A DNA stretch of 64,000 nucleotides from Croceimicrobium sp965656185 (lineage in GTDB: Bacteria > Bacteroidota > Bacteroidia > Flavobacteriales > Schleiferiaceae): NCBI GenBank assembly GCA_965656185.1, contig CBFHJH010000002.1, positions 1 through 64,000 of the forward strand, written 5' to 3'. Positions 58,665 through 64,000 of this stretch are shown piece by piece; position 1 is the stretch's first letter, and each line of letters starts with the position of its first letter. The position numbers were made by a program, and so were the translations under genes. The notes under the pieces are model-generated. The model had not been told where the DNA came from. It made no database searches and saw only the letters and a program-made list of their open reading frames with translations.

Positions 58665-59911
58665 AAGCTTTCGAGGTTAAGCTCCCAGGTAGCTGGTGTG
58701 CATAAGTAATTATCGAGCGCTTGGCTGAGATTTTCGAAGTCATTAGCGGCGTCGAGGTCTACGAATGTTGGCTCCTTTTCTTCGGCGATGCAAAGATTGA
58801 GGTCCCCGGCAGGGTTGCGGATGCCGTCCCAAACTATATCTGGAGTATTGAAGGGCATTTTAAGGGTGAATAACCAGCCGAACTCGTTGCGTAAGGTGGG
58901 AAAGGTATACGAATTCGAGATATCGTTTTGACTTAAGGAAATCTCGCTCGGGTAGGGGTCGTAATCCTGATCTTTTCGAGCCAATTCTACATTGGCGGCT
59001 AGATCGGTGCCTTCATCGTCGCTCAAGGCTTCGACCATTTTATAGGAAGCGATGGCGCAAGCCAGGGTGCGGTTATCCTTAATGATGTTTTGGCGTATGT
59101 CAACTTTTCGCGTTGCCAATAGCATTAGGCCTGTGCCGGGAGGTACAGTAGCCACTACATTTCCAGCCGGTGCGAAGTTGCGGTAATTGTTTTCCCAGAT
59201 CTCATTTTTGAAGACTTTGGTGCTGTGGCCACTTTGGGTTAAGCCCGGAAGGTCGAAAACTAAGATGCCACCAGTATTGTGATGCGCTCTATTGGCAGAA
59301 ATTTCTACCCAGCGAGAGTTCTCCGATTCGATGCCCGCTACGTTATAATACACTTCATTATTATGGATGATCACCGAATCGGATTGACCCACGTAAATTC
59401 CTGCGTCACTAGCGCCGATGGCCACGCAGTTTTCGAGCACTACTCTTTTGCAAAGTACCGGATAGAAGGCATAGGCACCATTTTCTTCTTTGGGTTTGCC
59501 GGTCCAGCGTGACACTATGCGTTTAAACCGAATACCATCGCAATCGGTGGCTTTTATGTTATCGCCTTTAGCATCCTCAATGGTGAAATCACTTAAGTTT
59601 ATTTCTTGGCAATTGGAAATTTTTATTCCTTCAGCGCCTTCCTCCTGAATAGCAAAGGACAGAATTGTATTTTGGGCGCCGGCACCTTTAAGGCTGAGGT
59701 GCTTTTTACCGTCGAGCAGGAGCGGTTTGCGGAAAATGTAATGCCCGGCTGGGATTTCGATCACCTCCGAATCTTTGGCTTGAATAAGAAGCTTTTGAAG
59801 ATCGGCTTCGATATCGATCCAATCCAGTTGTTCGTTTTCAGGATAGGCCGGCCTATCGGAGCAGGAGGTGAGGGTCCATATGCTTAAAAGGAGAAAAAGG
59901 GTTTGGCGCAT
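58661..59911 (-). CDS. Parallel beta-helix repeat lipoprotein (TIGR03805-like)
   Basis: 416 residues. Lipobox 'LTSC' (Cys17). A right-handed parallel beta-helix is visible as runs of 'I.I.NNEV', e.g. 'GIKISNCQEINLSDFTIEDA', 'VLENCVAIGASDAGIYVGQS' and 'VEISANRAHHNTGGILVFDL'. This is the fold of pectate lyases and other polysaccharide-active proteins, but no catalytic triad is obvious. It overlaps the diheme cytochrome gene by 4 bp; this partnership is conserved in the family as far as I recall. Confidence 0.88.
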   Translation of the reverse strand: MRQTLFLLLSIWTLTSCSDRPAYPENEQLDWIDIEADLQKLLIQAKDSEVIEIPAGHYIFRKPLLLDGKKHLSLKGAGAQNTILSFAIQEEGAEGIKISNCQEINLSDFTIEDAKGDNIKATDCDGIRFKRIVSRWTGKPKEENGAYAFYPVLCKRVVLENCVAIGASDAGIYVGQSDSVIIHNNEVYYNVAGIESENSRWVEISANRAHHNTGGILVFDLPGLTQSGHSTKVFKNEIWENNYRNFAPAGNVVATVPPGTGLMLLATRKVDIRQNIIKDNRTLACAIASYKMVEALSDDEGTDLAANVELARKDQDYDPYPSEISLSQNDISNSYTFPTLRNEFGWLFTLKMPFNTPDIVWDGIRNPAGDLNLCIAEEKEPTFVDLDAANDFENLSQALDNYLCTPATWELNLESL

Positions 59912-59956
59912 AGCTTTGAACTGAAGCTCTAAAATAGAGATTTTTTAAAGCTACAA

Positions 59957-59995
59957 ATGAAAAAAGCCGCTTCCTCGGGAGGAAAGCGGCTTCTG
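59957..59995 (-). terminator. Terminator after katG
   Basis: Arms AAGCCGCTTCCTC (from 59963) and GAGGAAAGCGGCTT (to about 59992), one bulged base, read on the minus strand into a T-run. It lies 20 bp after the katG stop. Confidence 0.9.
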
Positions 59996-60013
59996 AGTAG
60001 AGCTTTGCAGCTC

Positions 60014-62302
60014 TTATTTAAGGTCGAATCGATCGGCCATCATTACTTTGCTCCAAGCGGCAACAAAGTCATTTACAAATTTTTGTTTCGCGTCGTCGGA
60101 AGCGTAAACCTCTGCTAAGGCGCGCAGTTCGGAATGTGATCCGAAAATTAGATCGGCGCGGGTAGCGGTCCACTTTTGCTCGCCAGACTGACGGTCTTTA
60201 CCTACGAATACCTCTTTGCTATCGTCCATGGCTTCCCATTTGGTACTCATGTCCATAAGATTTACGAAGTAGTCGTTACTGAGGGCACCGGCGCGATCGG
60301 TTAGGATTCCGTGATCGGAACCATCGTAATTAGCTCCTAAGGCACGCATACCGCCAACCAATACGGTCATTTCTGGTGCACTTAGATCTAACAATTGCGC
60401 TTTGTCTACCAATAATTCTTCCGTGCTCAAAGTGTATTGACCCTTGGTGTAATTGCGGAATCCGTCGGCAATGGGTTCTAGAACGGCCATGCCTTCTACG
60501 TCGGTCATTTCTTGACTGGCGTCCATGCGTCCCGGTTCAAAAGGAACCGTTACGGGGTAGCCAGCTTTTTGTGCCGCTTCTTCGATAGCTGCTGCGCCAC
60601 CTAGTACGATTAGATCGGCCATAGAAACTTTTTTATTTCCTTCAGCGGCATCATTAAAGTTAGCTTGAATTTCTTCGTACTTGGCCAACACCTTATCGAG
60701 TTGCTCAGGGTTATTTACTTCCCAATTACGCATTGGCTCTAAGCAGATACGTGCTCCATTAGCCCCACCACGGCGATCGGAGATACGATAGGTGGAAGCT
60801 GAGGCCCATGCGGTAGAAACTAATTCTGAGGTATTTAAACCGGATTCAAGAATTTCTTTTTTCAGCATTTTAATGTCAGAGGCATCAACAAGCTCATGAT
60901 CTACGGCAGGAATAGGATCTTGCCAGATGAAGTCTTCTTTGGGTACCTCTGGTCCCATATAGGTAGTGCTTGGTCCCATATCGCGGTGAGTAAGTTTAAA
61001 CCAAGCTTTAGCAAAAGCTAGATCGAACTCCTCAGGGTTCTCCATAAAGCGCTTCGAGATCTTGCGGTAAGCAGGATCCTCTACCAAGGAAAGGTCAGTT
61101 ACTAACATGGTAGGGGAGTGCTTTTTCTCAGGATCAAAAGGATCGGGAACCAATACTTTTGGATCCTTGGCTACAAACTGATGTGCGCCACCTGGACTCT
61201 TTTCCAATACCCACTCTTCATTAAATAATGCTTTTAGGTAACCGTGATTCCATTCGGTAGGTGTGCTGGTCCATATCACTTCTAAGCCGGAAGTCGTGGC
61301 ATCGGCCCCTTTTCCACTGCCATAAGTGCTTTTCCATCCAAAGCCCATTTCTTCCATAGGAGCGGCTTCTGGTTCGGCTCCCATGTAGGAGGTAGGTGCT
61401 CTACCGTGGGTTTTTCCCAAGGTGTGTCCACCGGCGATCAAGGCCACTGTTTCTTCATCGTTCATACCCATACGACCAAAAGTCTCACGGATATCGTGGG
61501 CAGCAGCTTTAGGGTCTGGATTGCCATCTGGTCCTTCCGGGTTCACGTAGATCAAGCCCATTTGAACCGCCGCTAGAGGTTTTTCGAGTTCACGATCTCC
61601 AGTATAGCGTTTGCTTTCGAGCATCTTGCCTTCAGGGCCCCAGTATACACTTTCATTGGGCTCCCAAACGTCTGCGCGGCCACCGGAAAAACCAATTGTT
61701 TCAAAGCCCATATCCTCTAAGGCTACATTACCGGCCAACACGAATAGATCGGCCCAAGAAATTTTAGCGCCATATTTTTTCTTTACCGGCCATAAAAGGC
61801 GGCGGGCCTTATCTAAGTTGGCATTGTCGGGCCAGCTGTTAAGTGGCGCAAAACGCTGTTGACCTTCGCGAGAGCCGCCACGACCATCGCCAGTGCGATA
61901 GGTGCCTGCCGAGTGCCAAGCCATACGGATGAATAAACCACCATAATGACCCCAGTCGGCTGGCCACCATTCCTGACTTTCGGTTAAGGTTTTTCGTACG
62001 TCTTCTTTTAAAGCGTAGTAGTCTAAGCTATTAAAGGCTTCGGCGTAGCTGAAATCTGCACCCATTGGGTTAGACTCACTGCCGTGCTGACGAAGAATAT
62101 CCAAATCGAGTCGATTGGGCCACCACTCTTGGTTATCGCGGGGCTCGCCTGTTCTTGGGGCATTTGCGGCCGATTCATCTTCGCTTGGCGCTTTGCCCAT
62201 GTGTACGGGGCAGCCCGCCGCCGCCGCTCGTTCAGCCACACTGGCTTGTCCGCTAAGCGCAAAGGTGAAAACCAAGGCTAATGCAGTAAATAGATGTTTC
62301 AT
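60014..62302 (-). CDS. katG: Catalase-peroxidase with signal peptide
   Basis: 762 residues. A signal peptide precedes the mature enzyme ('MKHLFTALALVFTFALSGQA'), which is unusual for KatG and suggests periplasmic export. Heme-pocket residues R126, W129 and H130 ('LFIRMAWHSAGTYR'); the Met-Tyr-Trp adduct needed for catalase activity can form from W129, Y252 ('GLIYVNPEGP') and M278 ('FGRMGMND'); the proximal His is H293 ('AGGHTLGKTHG'). Both KatG halves are present and the length is normal. It removes hydrogen peroxide. Probably single-gene transcription: terminator below, 136-bp region above. Confidence 0.96.
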   Translation of the reverse strand: MKHLFTALALVFTFALSGQASVAERAAAAGCPVHMGKAPSEDESAANAPRTGEPRDNQEWWPNRLDLDILRQHGSESNPMGADFSYAEAFNSLDYYALKEDVRKTLTESQEWWPADWGHYGGLFIRMAWHSAGTYRTGDGRGGSREGQQRFAPLNSWPDNANLDKARRLLWPVKKKYGAKISWADLFVLAGNVALEDMGFETIGFSGGRADVWEPNESVYWGPEGKMLESKRYTGDRELEKPLAAVQMGLIYVNPEGPDGNPDPKAAAHDIRETFGRMGMNDEETVALIAGGHTLGKTHGRAPTSYMGAEPEAAPMEEMGFGWKSTYGSGKGADATTSGLEVIWTSTPTEWNHGYLKALFNEEWVLEKSPGGAHQFVAKDPKVLVPDPFDPEKKHSPTMLVTDLSLVEDPAYRKISKRFMENPEEFDLAFAKAWFKLTHRDMGPSTTYMGPEVPKEDFIWQDPIPAVDHELVDASDIKMLKKEILESGLNTSELVSTAWASASTYRISDRRGGANGARICLEPMRNWEVNNPEQLDKVLAKYEEIQANFNDAAEGNKKVSMADLIVLGGAAAIEEAAQKAGYPVTVPFEPGRMDASQEMTDVEGMAVLEPIADGFRNYTKGQYTLSTEELLVDKAQLLDLSAPEMTVLVGGMRALGANYDGSDHGILTDRAGALSNDYFVNLMDMSTKWEAMDDSKEVFVGKDRQSGEQKWTATRADLIFGSHSELRALAEVYASDDAKQKFVNDFVAAWSKVMMADRFDLK

Positions 62303-62365
62303 AATTACAGTATTTGGTTGTATAAGAATTTCCTGATGGCATAGTTACTAAGAATCCCGTGAACA

Positions 62366-62391
62366 TATCGATATAAACGATGACATCGATA
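62366..62391. promoter_or_regulatory. Paired ATCGATA motifs upstream of katG
   Basis: TATCGATA (62366-62373, itself palindromic) and ATCGATA (62385-62391) occur 64-89 bp upstream of the katG start. They form a candidate operator for a peroxide regulator, but neither a typical PerR nor OxyR box is recognised. Confidence 0.25.
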
Positions 62392-62438
62392 ATGTTATAG
62401 AGGATACAAATACAGAGCCAAATTGTTCGTGAAAGAGG

Positions 62439-63587
62439 CTAGATATTGCTCCAATTATGCTCTAAATAGATTCCTGGCTGTTTGCGGATATTAGCCAATT
62501 CATTTGGCTTGAATTCGGCCTCCTGCACTTGAAAATACTGAGCGCGACCAAGGAAATCGGCGCGCACGCCGTCTAAAAAAACGTGGCAATTCCAGAAAAA
62601 GTCACCCGCCATTAGAGGGATAGAGCTTAAAATGGCTTCCAAGTCTATGCTATTTCGGCCGGCAATAGACTCCTCATGTTCGAGACTGCTGAGGTAATTA
62701 CCTGCTTCATTAAAGAGGTGCAGTTGCACTCTTAGCTTTTTGGCTCGCTCATCATTAATGGCGATGTGAAGTTGCAGCTTAAGGTTTGATCCACTAAGGA
62801 TCATTTTTTGTTCGGCTTGCGCCGAAGAGACCTTGCAATCGAGCAACTTAGCCCTGCCATCACCGGCTCGGTCTTTTCGATCTGCTACCGGCAGGTCGCG
62901 TTGTAATTGCTTTAAATTATCCTGATAGGACTGAATAACCTTCGCCGGTTCCCCAAGGTCCTTTAATTGTCCGCCGGAAAGAAGGGCCACCCGGTCGCAA
63001 AGACTATGGATAGCGTGTAAATTATGACTCACAAAAATAATACTACGCGCTTGTTCGCCACTAATGTCTTCCATGCGTTGCAGGCATTTCTTTTGGAAAT
63101 CGGCATCGCCCACTGCTAAGACTTCATCGATGAGCAATATATCGGAGTCGAGATGAGCCGCTACGGAAAAAGCTAAGCGTACATACATACCCGAGCTGTA
63201 GCGCTTTACGGGCATGTCTAAAAACCGCTCTACCCCGGCAAACTCTACGATTTGATCGAAGCGTGCTTTGATCTCCTTTCTTTTCATGCCCAGAATGCTA
63301 CCGTTGAGATAGATGTTATCTCGTCCGCTTAGATCGGGGTGAAACCCCGTGCCCACTTCCAGGAGGGAAGCAATACGTCCGTGCACATCGATCTTTCCTT
63401 GACTGGGAGCGGTAATGCGAGATAGGATCTTAAGTAAAGTCGATTTTCCCGCACCATTGTGACCGATCAAGCCCAGAACTTCACCAGCTTGTAATTCCAG
63501 GTTGAGGTCTTGGAGTGCCCAGAACTCGTCTTTAGCCGAAATATGATAGCGTTTGGAAAGGCCTTGGATGTTGATAACCGCACTCAT
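62439..63587 (-). CDS. ABC transporter ATP-binding protein for surface polysaccharide (Wzt-like)
   Basis: 382 residues. Walker A 'GHNGAGKST' (42-50), signature 'YSSGM' (130-134, the short form of polysaccharide exporters), Walker B 'DILLIDEV' (149-156) and the H-loop 'SHNLHAIHSL'. After residue 250 comes a beta-rich carbohydrate-binding domain ('GSNLKLQLHIAINDERAKKL', 'FWNCHVFLDGVRADFLGRAQ'), as in Wzt proteins that recognise the end cap of the O-antigen. It powers export of the glycan made by the 49646-54805 cluster or a similar one. Overlaps the permease gene by 4 bp. Confidence 0.92.
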   Translation of the reverse strand: MSAVINIQGLSKRYHISAKDEFWALQDLNLELQAGEVLGLIGHNGAGKSTLLKILSRITAPSQGKIDVHGRIASLLEVGTGFHPDLSGRDNIYLNGSILGMKRKEIKARFDQIVEFAGVERFLDMPVKRYSSGMYVRLAFSVAAHLDSDILLIDEVLAVGDADFQKKCLQRMEDISGEQARSIIFVSHNLHAIHSLCDRVALLSGGQLKDLGEPAKVIQSYQDNLKQLQRDLPVADRKDRAGDGRAKLLDCKVSSAQAEQKMILSGSNLKLQLHIAINDERAKKLRVQLHLFNEAGNYLSSLEHEESIAGRNSIDLEAILSSIPLMAGDFFWNCHVFLDGVRADFLGRAQYFQVQEAEFKPNELANIRKQPGIYLEHNWSNI

Positions 63588-64000
63588 AGAAGATCGGCCA
63601 TTTTACGTTCTACCGCACTGAAGTAGCGCCAGCCGCTACTAAATAAAAACAAGGAATAAAGGCTACTGATCACTAAGGTGCGGCTATTTAAATCAAGTCC
63701 GAATACGCCAGCGCGCCAGATTTCTAGGATGCCATACATGGGGTTTAATTGCAGCAGGAGGCTTATATCCTTACCAAGGCTTTGATCCCAAAGATCAGGG
63801 CTGTAGGCAATTGGGCTCAAGAAAAATAGCATTTGGACCAAGAAGGGTACGACTTGTTGGAGGTCTCTGTAGCGCACGCTCAAAGCCGAAAGCCAAAATG
63901 CGATGCCTTGCGCCGCCAGGAAACTCAGTACGAAGGCCAATAGAAAACTGCCGATGGTCCATAAGCTTAAAGTCGCTTCCGCGTAAGCGAAAAAAATAAA
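63584..64000 (-). CDS. ABC-2 type polysaccharide export permease, Wzm-like (cut by window edge)
   Basis: 138 C-terminal residues are visible; the frame stays open to the edge. They include 'FWLSALSVRYRDLQQVVPFL' (the family phrase 'NV.YRDL...V.F'), 'MLFFLSPIAYSPDLW', 'LNPMYGILEIWRAGVFG' and a last 'WRYFSAVERKMADLL', all typical of ABC-2 polysaccharide exporters. A TTG at 63940 is not a start because the homology continues upstream of it. Confidence 0.9.
   Translation of the reverse strand, partial: FIFFAYAEATLSLWTIGSFLLAFVLSFLAAQGIAFWLSALSVRYRDLQQVVPFLVQMLFFLSPIAYSPDLWDQSLGKDISLLLQLNPMYGILEIWRAGVFGLDLNSRTLVISSLYSLFLFSSGWRYFSAVERKMADLL

Overview
The window looks like a chromosomal stretch from a marine-type Bacteroidota, most likely of the order Flavobacteriales. 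The evidence is four secreted proteins with C-terminal 'xxPNP...' type IX secretion (T9SS) sorting domains, promoter -7 boxes of the form TAnnTTTG, weak Shine-Dalgarno signals, a FadN-type beta-oxidation operon, a porin/DUF4212/ActP acetate-uptake cluster and POT/DPP-IV peptide scavenging genes. No rRNA, tRNA, CRISPR array or complete insertion sequence was found. Two runs of N mark scaffold joins (4488-4582 and 21218-21317).

Layout. 1-344 holds the end of a higBA toxin-antitoxin pair cut by the left edge. 345-1729 is a gene-poor stretch with a 22-bp tandem repeat. 1730-6436 carries a methyltransferase, an SRPBCC protein, and an aldehyde dehydrogenase with DUF779 read away from an AraC-type regulator. 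6419-8936 is an arsenic operon (arsR, DUF6428, thioredoxin-type arsC, acr3) with two copies of a probable ArsR operator. 9137-12171 has a T9SS surface protein, a PadR/membrane-protein pair and a lipoprotein. 12402-16920 is a MarR-headed beta-oxidation operon (hydroxyacyl-CoA dehydrogenase/enoyl-CoA hydratase fusion and thiolase) interrupted by a four-helix-bundle gene flanked by CTAGA-rich repeats. A long acyl-CoA dehydrogenase at 23486 shares the same palindrome in its promoter and is probably in the same regulon.

16972-23335 has an unrecognised kinase-like protein, two tandem PKD/T9SS paralogues, and a sigma-70-like factor (5' end lost in the gap) translationally coupled to a protein with an inner-membrane helix, a long acidic linker and a C-terminal beta-barrel-like domain. 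This matches the architecture of dual-membrane-spanning anti-sigma factors. 27037-38177 is an acetate/propionate module: InsA-like zinc-ribbon HTH protein, porin, DUF4212, ActP-type symporter, a tiny membrane protein, a symporter-histidine kinase fusion, a receiver-only response regulator and two acyl-CoA synthetases. 38302-40561 is an MbnP/MbnH copper-type pair behind a small cysteine-containing membrane protein.

40558-49551 carries a thioesterase, Dps, a POT peptide transporter with a DPP-IV-like peptidase, a GlcD-like oxidase, a lone receiver, an aminotransferase and a VTT membrane protein. 49646-54805 is a surface-glycan cluster (O-antigen ligase/TPR, two glycosyltransferases, two sulfotransferases), matched at the right end by a Wzm/Wzt-type ABC exporter (62439-64000, permease cut by the edge). 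Between them lie small secreted proteins, an amidase, the diheme cytochrome/parallel beta-helix pair (57582-59911) and a catalase-peroxidase with a signal peptide.
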